NCBI GenBank assembly: GCA_008921705.1
Contig: VFFE01007789.1
Location: forward strand, 1,784,195-1,848,194
Reading direction: 5' to 3'
From: Burhinus oedicnemus
Lineage: Eukaryota; Chordata; Aves; Charadriiformes; Burhinidae
Length of the DNA stretch: 64,000 bases
Part shown: in pieces, positions 47,401-61,403 of the stretch
How positions within the stretch are numbered: position 1 is the stretch's first letter
Layout of the letters: the number at the start of each line of letters is the position of its first letter
Program-made: the position numbers and the translations under genes
The notes under the pieces: generated by a model
The model's database searches: none
The model's input: the letters and a program-made list of their open reading frames with translations, nothing else
What the model was told of the DNA's origin: nothing

Positions 47401-50400
47401 ATCAAGCAATGATTGTGACTTCTCAGTGTGATATTGCATGTTACTTGTGGTAGTTGTTTTCCTACACTAGAAAATGAGAGTTCTTCCCAGGCTCAAAAAT
47501 GTCTTGAACTTGAATTAAATATTTAATGCTGACTGTAGTATCTTAGTACCCAAACAGAGTTAAAACTTGTATTTCAAAAAAGCCTCCCCATGTTTTCCCT
47601 TCAACATATGGGAACGGAAAATTCATTGGTTAAAGTAGGGAGGCTAATTGCTTTGATACTAATTACCAGCTGCGTGCTTCTGGTACTCAACACAAACCTG
47701 AATGCCTACAGAGGGCTTGGATTTTAAGAGAAATGTTTCTTGCAGACTTTTCACAAAGAAAATTTATTATACTTACCCGTTGTATGTTCTTGTAAGGAAT
47801 AGCTAAAATTTTTGAAAGCTGACAAATCTGTTCATAACAAGTTTACCAAAGTCTGTCAGGCTCACCTCTTTAATTTATGTGATTAAATATTTACTGTATC
47901 CAATATATATTTATATATGTATACGTATTTTTCCTTCATTAATTTTTTAAATTCAATTGGGTGTTCCATCTAACAAATGCCAAAAAATATTCTTGTAATT
48001 GAATTACTATGTTGCATTATTGCTAAAAAGACAGTAATTAAAGGTTCACGCTCGTAGACTTTCTTATTTTGTTGTTTTGTGTACTCTAACCTCTCTGTAC
48101 CATGATCCTACTTCACTTTGCTGTTTCCCTGTGACATCAGCTTGAAAACCAGTTTCTCAACCATACTTCACCACTTGGGGTTTTTGCTGTGCTCGGTACT
48201 TTGTGGAACAGTCAGAAATCCTTCTCAATGTTTACCTTCAAAATCTTTCTTAAGCCTTGATCCTCTTGTGGTGCCTAGAGGCATCATGTAATGTTACACA
48301 TGTTATCATAATTTATCAAACTTTGAAATTTGTAACTTCTGGTGTGCTCATAGAGAATTATTAAGTGTCAGTGCATTTTTTTTTTTTTGTTTTAAATCTG
48401 ACAGAGTTAGTTCTTAACTTCAGAATCTGCTAAGGCCAATGGGCTTGAAACAGAGTTGTTCTGATTACAGGAGTCTGACTGCTGACTAACAAATATACAG
48501 CTCAAAATACGAGATCCAAATTTGATGTGTGAGGGGGAAAAAAAGAGTTGTCAACACTGCTTGCGTGACTACTATGAACAGCTTAACCCAGGGCCTTTTG
48601 CCTTTTTCCGTGTTAGTATTGATCATGCAAAATATTAATATCACAAAGTGCTCCCATGTGTTAGAGATAAGTGTACAGATTTTTACATCAATATCGTAAT
48701 TAACATTAACATAATGCTTATTTAAAAATCTTTGTGACAAATAGAAAAGCTGTAAATCTGTCTTGGGGATTCTGGGTGGGAGATCTACGGTAATTCCTCT
48801 GGACCAGTTGAAAATACTGTACAGGGCTGAAAGAGTTAAGGCTTAGAGGTTATTTTTAGACAATTGCAATTAAAAGGGATTAAGCAGCTGCTTAAAGAAG
48901 AAACCTTAATTTTCTCTGCATGCCTACATGGTTTTGATCCTCTGCTCTGTATTTGCATAATGTAAGTATTGAGAGCCAAGTCCACTTTGTTCCACTTACG
49001 GCTACTAACATGGGTAAGATCAGAACTGGCCTTCATTGGGAAATAATTCTGTACTTCTATACTTCTAACTTTACTATGAATGTCAACAGAAGTTTCCTGG
49101 TAGGAATAGTTGTGTGCTGTAGATAAAAGGCATTACCAAATCCTGGGTGAGCAGATAATGATGAACACTGATTCAGACACGTAATACCTAATCTTCTGTC
49201 ACATTTGACAATTTTCAGACCAACTACTGTTCTGCTTAACAGAGCATACATCTACGGGGCTAGATCTTCCCAGATGAGCAATATGACTGTTACTGTGGTG
49301 GGGGGGAAGATTATTTTTCTTTTTGGCTTATTCTTTCTAGCTGATTAAAATAAACCTCTGATCTCTACTTTAATATTTCAGTTTCTTGAACTGTGTTCAG
49401 TAAGGTGGTGAATACTTTCACAATGTCTCTTTTAATGCTGCCAACTGTGGCAATGATATTTTAAAAGAATGAGAAAGAGCTTGTTCTCTCCTGCTAACCT
49501 TGTAGTTAGTTTGCCTGTAAGATTAACTCACGTAATTCATGTTATAATTTTATTTAGTTAAAAATTGCAGGAAAATATGCTAACTAAAAGTAATGTATTT
49601 CAGAACATTGTCTCCCTCAGTCATACCTGTGTCTATAAATTGCAAATCCAGATATAGAGCACTGATAGCAGAAAGTCTTCTGGTAGAGGATGAAAGCAGT
49701 TGATCATGGGCTTTGTCTTGCCTGCTACGATTGGGGTTACAGTCATCGGAGAGCCACTGCAGGGAATTAGCCTGACTAGGAAATAGCCTTTTATATCTAG
49801 ATGGTATCTGATTCAATAGTCCTCCTGTAGTTCATATCTGAGCTGTAGGAGAACAACAAAAAGCAGACAGCTTTCATCAAAACCATCTCTAAATGAGACA
49901 ATAGAGTAACAGTGTCTGGGAATGTACAGATGGTAACTGGTTATATCTACAGAAATCTCTGCTGTTCCAATAAACAATGCGTTTCCACATTTTGAGGAAG
50001 AAATTTTTTCTTAAACTAAAAAGCTGTTTCACTGAATGCAGGATCAGGCTTTAGCTTTACTTTCAATCTACTTGATGAATAATCATCAAATAGCCTCCTA
50101 GAATATTTGAACATTTGCCTGCAGCAGGTTCAGATCTTATCATATGTCTCTAATGGTTGCATTTTATCAGGAGCTTTGTGGACAGCCAGATAAGGGAAGC
50201 TTATGAATATGAATTTCTATGGCATCGCACTACAAAACTCGTAACATAGAAAAAAGTGAACTCTTAAACCCTAGTTGAGCAACTCCATAATTTGGTTATT
50301 TTGCTTAGGCTTTCATAAGGCTGCCAACCTGTTAGGCCTGTGAATTTCAGCTTTCTTGAGGTCTAATACTGCTTATTACGTGCTGGCTGCTTGTGGCTTA

Positions 50401-53400
50401 TCTAAAGTTGGTTACCTACTTATATTATTGGGGTACAGTAGCAGAATTAAATACATAACGAAGCCATGTTTTATACAGTGTATATACTTGTAAAGCATCA
50501 TGATGAAGAATAAGTCCTATATTACCTCAAGGCAACAAATGATGTTAACAGCTCAAGCTTTTCTCCCCTCAGCATGTTTTACAAATATAAACCCAGTAAA
50601 ATGTGAAGCCCAATGAGATTGCTGCTGTTCTGACTATAAATTCTTGATTCCTTACTGTTTATTTGGAAGGATGTTAGACTTTCAGTTAATCCTTATTCAT
50701 TTCAGGATAACTAGCTATTCTATCTAGTTTTTAATTTTTAACTGAAAGTAATTTTCCTTGTCTCCTTAATATTGTTGAAAAGTCTTTCTTAAAAATGAAC
50801 CCATTTTAAGGAGCAGCTTTAAAAGCTTTTGTTAAAAGAAGAAACAGAAGCAAGCTGTCAGTTGCATTCAGTAGTATAGATAACTTATGTTCTTTGCATG
50901 TGGGGTAAGTGTGCCTCAAGTCTGACCAAAATAAATAAATCATTAAGCCAATATTCTGTCTTCCTGTGACAATTAATATATCACAATTATTTGTCTTGAT
51001 TTTGCTGCTTTTGCTACATTGTGCTGCTAAGCAATTAAAATGTGTAGTTGAAAATAGCAGAATCTCGCTCACTCAGCAGAAATTTTTCTATATCTTCTGT
51101 TTTTCCCCAAGAGTGGGTCACAAGTTACATTCTGAAGCTATAGCTATAATAACTTCAAGACAGTTCAGCCCGTTAAATCTCAGTGGAAAGCTGAAAATTT
51201 TGCATTTGTATCCCAGATTTTCTCAATGGTGATTAGAATAAAAATAGGTGGATTTCATCAAAAAGATTTTTGCAAATCCTGTGGCATGGCTTCATGTGAG
51301 TGATAACTTGTCATGCTCAGTGTTTGAATCCCATTATATATTACTGTGAGAAAACTCTGAAAGCTCCAGAAAGGGCAGGGCTTTCAAGTAGATTTGAGCA
51401 GCATGGACTTGCATTTGTGTCAATGTAACTTCCTGCAAGCTCAGGTGGAGCTTTTTCAAGTTTATTGTCCTATTTTAGAGATTAAAGACATTGCCTCTGA
51501 TTTCAGGTTTAAAACAAACAAACAAACTTGGAAGTTTAAGTCCTTAGAATAAACTTATGTTGCTGCAACTAAAAAAGTTTTAGCCATCTAATGTTCAAAT
51601 TTGATCAGGCTTTAGCAGACAATATTGAAAGATATGCTTTGTACACACTTCAGAAAACAGAACACAGAATGCTTAAATTGCTTCAGGGCTTAATCTGTAG
51701 TTCATGACCTGCCTTGTTTCACACTCTGCTTCAGAACTTCAACAAAAGCTAGTTTTAGCCATATATGAATCAGACCCTTGTCACCTTTATAGGCAATGTG
51801 ATACTATAAAAATTAAGGTCTTCAGAAAGAGTAGAGCAGAGAAGTTAACTGAGGAGTTAGTTTTGTTGTAGGCTTGTGGTTTTGTTTTTCATGTTCAGCT
51901 GAGGGGAGATGCAGTTTTAAAGTAAAGTCTTAGATTTTTTTTTTTTTGGAGAAGTTGACTTAAATGAAAACAGGTGACCTAGGTTGAAAATGGGACTGTA
52001 CACATGCTTAGTATCACTGAAGTGTGCAGTAGTAGGGTTGCAAAACGCTAATGTTTTCTTATTTGAGACCTGCATTCAGCCCTGAGGTAGCTTTGTAGTC
52101 TTGGAACAGCAGTGCTCAGTGTATGCATCCTGGGAAGCACAGGGTGTAGACCATGTGAGCTCTGTGCCACCACAACTCTTGTTGTTGGCATGGGAGGTAA
52201 GTTACTGCAATATCCTGGTTGTGTGCATGTGTTAGACTATAGCAAGGACTGTATAATGCGTATTTGAGGGTGACATAAATCATGCTTCCTTGGTTATAGG
52301 GTCTCTCCTTAGCAATTTAGGCTGTAGAGATTTCCACTTTATTCAAAACAGCTTTTACGCATCTAGTACTTGAGGCAATGTGGAATTTCAAGATCAGTTT
52401 CTTGTACTTTTTCATTTTATATCTGACTAATTTTGGATTATTGGTGGAAAGATATAGGATGAATATTTTTCAGTAGTCTGGGGTTTTTTAATCTTTGAAC
52501 TATTTTGGAGACATTACATGTGTCTGGTGAAAGTCAGTTGTCTGAGGGCACATTAAAGAAAACTATCTGAAGCTTGTAGACAGAGGAATTGATTTCCAGA
52601 TACTGCTGGTTAAAGGCAGAAATATTATAAGCAGTTATTTTACCATATGTATCTGACAATTATGGCCATAATTACTTTTAGTGAATGAGTAAGTAAATCC
52701 CTTCTACAGTTGTCAGTACCTCAGGTTACTGCTTATTCTTTCTCTTAGTCATCTGATAAGGACACTTAAAACTTGGAATGCCCTACTATTTTTGCGTGAA
52801 TATAGAAATGAAAGTAATTAAACAGCACTTATGAGTGCAGTTGACCCTATCTCTTAGTTAATGTGATAATTTCTACAGTTTATGGAAATTTAATGTCTTA
52901 ATAGAAATTATTCTAATTTCTGCTTCATGGAAGGATTTAATGTAACACACTTTCTGGACAAAATGACCCACTGGAAAAGACAATATATTTGAGAAAGTTG
53001 GAACTCTTGGTGAGATCAGAGCCCTGTCTCTGGTCTTCTCATGAGCATTTCTAGGAACTGGGTAATGCAGACTGCATAACACAGCCTGGTCTGTCCCTGT
53101 TACTCACAGGTCATTCTGCTTCTAAATATGTTTTTCTGACTTGGTATGTCCACAAAGGGTCTGTGCTTTCTTCACTATAAGAGAATTAGCCAATATAAAT
53201 AGGTGTTAAGATTTTTTCTTCAAGTATGTAGTATCAATAAAAATAGCAAGATATTATTTTGGCATAAAATTCTAATACAGCAGGATTATATTTTTAAATG
53301 TTACTTTTAGTTTTGTGCCATTAACTTACAGAACAGACAATTGTATTCAGCATTGATGTCTGTGAAATCTGGAAGAATTTAGATGTCCCTTGCTAGCATT

Positions 53401-56400
53401 CAATCTCTTTTGTTTTGCCACCAAGTTGATAATGTCTAAGCCACAAACTTTCATTTATACATTATGATTAATTTGTTTTCTTTGTCTTAAACCATTTCTG
53501 TTCTTGATCAGAAATATAGACTGTCTTTCTCAAATATTGTAACAGTCTGTGTAATCAATAAGTAAAAAAGTGGGGTTTAGGAGTAGACTGATACATGGTG
53601 TACAAAAGCCATTGACAGTGATAGTTCCAGAAGTCTGAAAAAGTTAAATAACAATCTAACTTGAAGTGATTAAAACAGGAAGGGTTATGCTATGAAATGA
53701 ATGTTACAAATTTGTGTGTACTATGGGATATACTTATGTCTGCTGTTTCCCTGCAACTTACATTAAAAAGGGAAAAAATGCAGCTCCTGTTTCAGCAGTC
53801 TTATGTGAAATTTTGATCTCTGAAACCTTGCAGGGAAGTGCTATTGTGATAAGGTATTCTTCAGAGTCACTTAGTAGTGTATAATCTGAGACATTGGGGG
53901 GGAAGCCTCCATAAATATTTGGACAATGATTATACTAAAGAATAAGCAATTACCTAGCAAGCTTCTTTGCATATGAGGTTTCATAGGCAATTTTTCCCAA
54001 CTATGATTTAACTTCCTTCAAAGCAAAGCCCAGACTAATTGCATTTATCTCCCTGTCTATTTTATTTCAAGGACAGTATCTCAAAGACTTTCTCACAGGT
54101 ACTGTTAGAGAAACATAGTACTACTTATGTTTCAGTATTAAGAAGGAAATACAGTCCTATTTCATATGTGTTTCAATGCATGAATCACTTCTCAGGGAAA
54201 GTGCATCTTTTTCAGATCAAAGACTTAAGTCTACTGTAAATAATCAAAGCAGTCTTATGGGAATATTTTCATCACTGATTTTTGACATTCTAATGAAATA
54301 TTTCATACAAGAATGTACTATGTATGTTTGAGTCTTTCATCTATGCTCTGGAGTAAGAACATGGATTTGTTTCCTTTATTTTAATAACTTGCATGAGGAG
54401 GTGTGTGTCCATTTAGAGTATGTTAATAAGGATCCTTAAGGATCTTGTATAAATAAATCTAGCAGCAAAGGAAGGCAGAGAAATTTCAGGCATGTGTCAT
54501 GTTGGTTAAATCACCAGTACTGACTAACAACACATTATGCAGAGTAGTTTGATCTTGTGATTGTCAGCAAATTACAGAACAGATTAATTTCTTGAGCACA
54601 AATAAGGTAGCCTTGTATAATATCAATGGCCTTAAGTGGTGGTTAGTAGTAATATATGTGAATATTAGCTATGACTGCATGGTGAAAGATTTTTAGATGA
54701 ATGCATTTTTAACAGAAAAAAGTACTTCTAGAGCTTGGAGGTATTAGGTTTGGATATCATCTATTTGAATAAAATGAAAGCTTTCATTGTGAAAACACTA
54801 ATCCAATACAAGAACAATTGAGAATGAAAGACATAATGTCCTTGACTGTTTTGATGCTAATGATATACTCTGGACCTGGCACATTATGTCAGCACAGTGT
54901 GTAATTCTCCTTAATTGAAGAGTAGTTTGTGTATCTGTTTCTCTGATTTTTCTCTTTCTCTGCTGTACAGTGTTCTTATTCAGTGTTCAGCTCGTTCTTT
55001 AATGTGATCAACATGAACAGATAGACTGTGTGAGATAAAATGAATTGGAAGCAGGGTGTTGTGAAGATGTGTATGTAACTTTGGGCTAATATTTGATAAG
55101 TTTCAAGAGCATCTAGAAGTTCTGTGCTAAAGAAACTTACTGGATTAATGCCATTTGAGGCTCTTGAAGTAGCCTCTGCTCAGTTACAGAGGAGACTGTG
55201 AAAGGAAGACTTCACAGTGTACAGCACTGGATGTTCTGAAGTGAAAAGCAGCTTGATACATACTGTCTCTATGTATTTTTCTATAACTACCTATACCTCA
55301 GTGGTCAAAACAAATATTTATATAGAAAAATTGGTATTGCTTTTTGGTTTTTTTTCCATTGTCCCTTACTCCTCTTCTCTCCAGTCTATGTGATCATTCC
55401 TGATGACTGCTGAAGTACCACATCTCTTAATGATGAATAAACTAAAGGAACCTAACTTGATGTTCAGGTCACTGTCTAAATTATCAAGAGTTTAAACCCA
55501 CAACCCAAAGTTACACTGCACATGTATCGCATCAAGTTGTTCCTTTAGACATTTCCTTTTCCTTCCATTAAATTACTTTTGGGCAGTGTTTTTGCAAGTT
55601 TATCTCCTGTTTTGGCTTTCTGATGCATTTTTCCACAGAGCTGACTCAGCTATGTTGAAGTATATGGGAGTCTGAGTTGTACAGCTGTTCTGAATTCAGA
55701 ACAATTATTACAAGTAGGCTTAGGATTATTTCAGCAACAGTATTTCTAGGCACTGGTATGAAATAAAAGAAGCTGGCTTGCTATTCCAGTCCCAGCAAGG
55801 AGATCTGAATTCCTCATGACAGTGACAGATGCAGTTTTGCAATCCTAATTATTTTTGGTCAAAATAGTGAAATAAAGATGTCTTTAAAAAAAACAGTGAG
55901 TTCCCTGAAATCCTAGATCTTGAATTTTGGAGGATAAAAAGAATTCTTGTTACTTAAACTTTCACAATATTTTTTATGAAGTTGCTTCCTCAAAAATTTT
56001 TGAAAAAACATTATTTGATACATGGGGATATTGCAGAACCCGTGTAAAATATGTGATTTCAGCATGAAATGTGAGGCTTTTCATTTATGACTCATAATCA
56101 GACTCATAAAATCACTGTGGTAATGACACTAAAGTCTGTAGTTTGGAGCTAGGATCAAACTAAGGAGAGGAAGAACTTACAGATGTTAATGGAACAAAAA
56201 ATTCATCCTTATGATTCTATTGCCTGAGTGGTTTATGATAAAAGCAACACACAGTTTAAAGATGATGCTGATGAAAATAAAGTAAGACAGGAATGACTTA
56301 ACTGCCACTTTCAAAGCAATATATAAAAGAAAGATTTTGTTTTTGTTTGTGCTTGAGCATCTTTCCCTGCAGGGAGACATGTGAGGTGCTCTGGAAATAA

Positions 56401-59400
56401 AAAGCAAGTTCTTTTGCATGTTGTATATTGATTGCTCTTCTACAGAGAGTGATCTTCAAATTGATCCGATGTTCTGTCACACTTCATAAGCTTCCCTCTC
56501 TTTTGCCTTAAAGCAGCACTAAGAACAGCAATGATAAATGGAAATATTACTTTAAATATTTTTAATCTCTGTAAGTAAGAAATAATGCTTCATCAGATCA
56601 GAATTTTAAGTGTCAGTCAGTGCTGGTTAGTGCAGGCTGGAGACTTCCTCAGCTGAAATCACGCATGCAGTCTGAGCATACGAACTTCTGTCTAATCACA
56701 TCTTATGTGCCTGGACCATGTACTTTTATTTTGAAGTATAAAAAAAAATTAATTCTGTCTTAGCCTATATGTTGAGCTGAACATATATGTTGAGGTCTCT
56801 CTCATGAATTCATTTTAATGACTGAAATTACATCCAATTTCACATTCCTTAACCTCTATCCCATATAAAAAAAATAAATTGGAAAGATCAGAAACTAAAA
56901 AGCCTTGTGAAAATATTTTCATTTTAGTCTCTGTGATGATTTCAGGACTCTTTCATTAAGTATTTTTGTTGCTCTTACTCCTTTCAGTTAAATAATGTGC
57001 TAGACTCATTGGTCCATGACCATATTCATGAGTGCTCTGCAGCTTTGTGGAATGTTTGCCTGTCTTCATATCACTAACTCTACTAAAAATGCTTTTTATG
57101 CTGACAAATAAAAGAATAGAAGTTTTATTTAAATTACCAAATATGCTGACTTAGAATTTGAGGGAAACCTGTACCTGAAAGACAGAATTAATTTTTGAAA
57201 ACTTATTTTCCAATTGCTGCTGAAGCATAACGTTAAATGTATGAGATATGTAGGTATTGGAACACAGTCTCCACTATGCAAAGTATTGGCAGCTGTTTTC
57301 ATAATATTTGGTGCTATTCCTTAAATACAAAATGCAATGCCTGCCAATCCCTTTCCTTGGAGCAGATGATATTTTTTTCAGAACGCCTACATTATCTCAT
57401 AAAGTAACTTGAATCTGGCTTTCTGTGGATTAACAGGGGAATCCAATTTCAAGAAGTTCTGTTTTGCAGAGGAAATTTGAAATCATTTTTCTCTGATGGC
57501 AAGAGTGCAACTCAGTTGAAAATAGTCTGTAACACCCAGTTTCGTGGAAGCTCTCCCATCTGTGGGGAGTAAAGGCATGTTTAATTTCATGGGAGAAAAT
57601 CCCCTTTTCCTTCTCATGTCTATAGAACTTAGGCAGGCACCTAACACCTTTTTTTTCCTATAGAGCTGTTTATATCAGTGACTGGTTTCTTTGCAAGGTA
57701 CAACAAAAAGCTTCTAATGATTACTTCAGGATGTACCTTATAAATGCAAAATTGGATCACCTGTTTCCTGTCCTTGGAAGGCTGTTCAGTCTCCAATGTG
57801 TCATACTACTGAATTTATTACAGGCTGTTTTGCTTTCAGATAAAATTGTTCCTGAGGCAGTTAGGAACCATAATTTATACTAGCTGTTAGCTTTTTTCTT
57901 TCCCTTTGGGAAGAGGGTTGGAGTTAAAGAGGCTCAGCAGCTGCATTAAAAACCCCAACACTCCAGCTTCTTGTATTTCTTAAGGACAAACTTGTGCACC
58001 TTTGGAGGGGAGGATCCTTATGTCTTCTGTTCTTCATGATGGCAGTGAGTTGGGACTTTTTTCTCCAGCAACAGAGCCGTCTATTGTGTCAATTGGAATA
58101 GAGGCTGCAATCCCCGTGTTCGTCATAGATCGCTTGCTGTGGCCATCAGCACTTCACTGGTCAGCTTGAGAAGGCGCTACTTCAGCTGTAGCAATGCTGA
58201 GCAGGATGAAGAGATGCAAAGAAGGCTGCCAAAGATAGTAATTTGAAGTGTTTGACAAAAGAACAGGGATTTTAAGGTCAACAAGTGTTGCAGAACACAT
58301 GCTTTTTGTTTAATGAAAGCAATATAAAATTATTTGGAAAGAAAATATGAAATTAATTTTTCCTGTTCCACAGCTGTCAACCAGTTCTCTGCCTGACATG
58401 GATACTGGGAAGGAAAAACACAGCAGGAGTGTTTGATTTCCAGTTTTGCTCTCCCCTTTTAATCTGACTCTTATTTCCTCTTATTTGTGTGCTGCTTTGT
58501 TCTTTCTCTCTGTAAATGAGCAACTTCTTGTTCCCTCTTGATCTTTTGAATGAAGTGAGAATGCTGCTGTGTTCCTGGTTGGGGCACATCCTCGTCTTTT
58601 TCTGAGAGCACCTGTAATAAACCAGAAAATAGTGATCTGATCATGCAGAGCAAGTTCTAACTGAGACTAGGAACAAGTCAGAGAAGCCTCCAGAAGGCAG
58701 GTAAGGTTTAGTATATAGTGGCTTTTACTGAAAAAAAGAGCGTTTTGGGGCTGGTATCTAAAATAACTAGGTAAACTAGGCAGAAGTTTTCCACTTTCTT
58801 GGCTCAAAACTTGGAAGGCTCAAAACTTGGAAAAAATCCCTTCTGTTTTCTGTAAGGCATCTCTAGGCTGTGGCTTCTGATAGGAGCTGTTCTCCAGTCT
58901 GTCAGACAAAAAAAAGAGGGAGTTGGGGGAAATGGAGAAGAGGGGGAGCGAAAAATGGAAATAGAATAAGGCCATTGTTAATGTAGCATACTGTGTTCAG
59001 TGCTCATGTCTGCTATTCTGGGATAGTAAAATTACATATTTGATTTCCTTTCTCAAATCTGTAAAAAATCTGTAAAGAAAAAAAAATCTCCCATTTTGTG
59101 GGAGCTTGGGAAAAATTAGTGCTGCTCTATTGCTTTGTGAAACTGAATTATTCACTTAATTAAAGGTTACTTAAAAATTGTAAAAAGGTACTACAAAATA
59201 GCATAGATACAAAATAGATACCCTGGTCCCTATCACTGCTTTCCTGAAGAGGAAGCATGGTTCAAAGATACCCGATTACAATCTTCTTGGGGTACTTGCA
59301 TCCTCATTTTCTCAGGTAAGAGTTACATTGCTGATAACAAACAAATGCTGAGTGCAGGGAGTACGCTTCAAGAAATACTGAACACTGCTTTCTCAGAACT

Positions 59401-59708
59401 TGAAAAATCTTAACCAAACTTCCATTTTGCAAACAATTTTCTTTTTCAGTATTGTCTTATATATTGTCTCACACCTCTATTTAAAAATGTCAATCTGATC
59501 TAATTTTAAGGCTTTTTACACTGAATGTAGGTATTTGATAGAAGTTCTGTTTTTCACCCTTTTGCAACAAAATTTATTGACTGGCAGGATCTAAGTTGAT
59601 ACTTTGAGTCAAGCCAAAACATATGTTGTAGCCTGACATTAGAATTTCTTGTAGTTTAATACCATTTCTTGAGCCAGGTTATGGCTCCTTTTTGCAGTTA
59701 TGATATAA
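44401..59708. other. non-coding stretch, no gene recognised
   Basis: About 15 kb of AT-rich unique sequence with no recognised gene. Simple tracts include C5-T-C9 near 46738-46752, an (AAAC)n tract near 51513-51527 and a T-run near 51936-51948. A 16-bp tandem duplication at 58801 is listed separately. Minus-strand 49627-49756 and 58471-58611 have splice-like borders around an open frame and are described as findings. Confidence 0.55.
58801..58832 (+). repeat. 16-bp tandem duplication
   Basis: Two exact adjacent copies of GGCTCAAAACTTGGAA, 58801-58816 and 58817-58832. Perfect identity suggests recent slippage. Confidence 0.95.
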
Positions 59709-59896
59709 GTCAGATTTGGTATGAGTAGTCCTGGTTCTCACTGTCTTCCATTTACTATTTTGACAGTTCTGGCTTTAGGCAAATCACTTAAATTCTGTTT
59801 CAGATTCCCATAAAATGGGATAACATGTCTCTTCCTCATCAGGGTATTGTATGAATTGATTTATACTTGTAAGATTTTGCAGAATGCTTCATGTAC
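59709..59896 (+). mobile_element. ancient MIR-type (CORE-SINE) relic
   Basis: The central part follows the MIR consensus order: CCTGGTTCT (tRNA-derived B-box region), a CTGTCTTCCATTTACTA block, GGCTTTAGGCAAATCACTTA (CORE region; consensus has a GGGCAAGTTACTTAACCT-like block), then TTTCAGATTCC, TAAAATGGGATAA, and AGGGTATTGTATGAATTGAT leading to a degenerate 3' end. Divergence is heavy, as expected for an element that stopped moving before birds arose. Recognition rests on the ordered blocks recalled from the family consensus; edges are approximate. Confidence 0.7.
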
Positions 59897-61403
59897 TCTT
59901 TTTATTCCCTCCCTACTCCTCACCCCTCGCTGATTTCAGATTTCCCATTGGCCAAAATGGATGTGATGGAGGGAAGGAAATAATTCTCATAACTATTCAG
60001 AAAGGTAAAAGAAAAATGAATATAAGTATAAAATTGCCACTTAGAGCAATATTGTGACATGAATACAAGTTTGCAAATGGAGAATACATGGACACTATAA
60101 AGTCATAAAATGACAGTGGGCAATTTTCTTACCTTATGGTCTCTTGTTAAGAATCTGATAAGTAAAGGAATAGGGTTTTTTGGAATTTGCCAGACATTGA
60201 GGAAGACACGAGAGCAGCAGGTCCATTATGCCTTGTACTATACCAGTTGGAGAACGCTTGTATCATTTTTTTAGCCAATAGAATTTGTGGCTCCTACAAT
60301 GCAACTTCTTCCCTGTTGTGGAACAAGTCCCATGCTATAGGACTTCTGTTTAGATACCCCTGTCTCCACTACTGAAAGGTACAGGTGGAGTATGTTGTAG
60401 AAATGTAGGATATCTGTTAGCAAGCTTCAGTGGCAGGTTTTAAACTATGTTATAGAATTTTCACTGCAGTTTTCCTAAACCTAAATTGTCTGGCCCTACA
60501 TCTACAAATCTTGAACTCAGCATAAATTCTAGATGGGTTGGGAAGTGATTTAATTACTTTTAGCAGCCAGAGCAATGTTTAGCACTGGCTGGACTGTCTT
60601 ATGTAGACAACTACAGCTGCAAAATCAATGGCAGCCAAACCCTGATAACTCTCTAGTGTAGATGGAGCAAATGTCATCAGAACCTCCCAAATAAACTAAT
60701 CAGATAAAATAACACTTCTGTAGGGAAATCTGTCTATATTGGAAATTCTGATGAAGTCAAAACCTGCTGAGCAGTATGTGATTTGAATTGAATGGATGTA
60801 ACTTCATCAGTGAAACTTTGAAATGCAGACCAAGACAAAGCCTTAATCTAACCATTAGATTTCAAAAAATGTTCCCTGTGTGTATATTTTAAATGCTAAT
60901 TTTAATCAGTATGAGAGACATCTAAACTAGTCATGGAGCTCCTGTCCTCTTGAGAGCAATAGGATTTACAGTGTAGTCTGTTGTCTGATGAGCCTCCTCA
61001 GCAGTCATATGAAGAGATGCTTAAATGAGACAGCATCGTATTTTGGCAGCTTGTGACTTTGAAAATGTTTCCAGCTGTTTCTTTGAATTTAAAATACTAA
61101 AGACTGTAATTTTCCAAGTATTTGGGCATTTGTTGCTACAGAAATCTTTTGTTTGCTTGTGCTACTGTACATTGAGGGCATTGTAATGTAGCTTCTGTTC
61201 AGGTAAAAGTAAGAAAATGTGGGAGTGGGAATAGGAAAGGAGTCTAAGGAAAATAACGCATTTGTGTACCATTACACCATAGGGCGACAGCAGTGTGTGT
61301 TACAGGAAAATAGGAAGAAGCAGTTTGCTGTGACACACATGTGAAGAAAGCATTCCTTTTATGTGCTACCATTTTTATCTGCCTGTAACTGCTGTCAGCA
61401 GTC
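59897..61403. other. non-coding stretch between the MIR relic and the CR1 copy
   Basis: No gene recognised. The 62-codon open frame at 60187-60375 has no family-like motif. AT-rich unique sequence. Confidence 0.6.

Noticed and set aside
51318..51335. GTTTGAATCCC, resembling a tRNA T-arm
   Set aside because: No D-arm, anticodon arm or acceptor stem is present around it, so it is not a tRNA gene.
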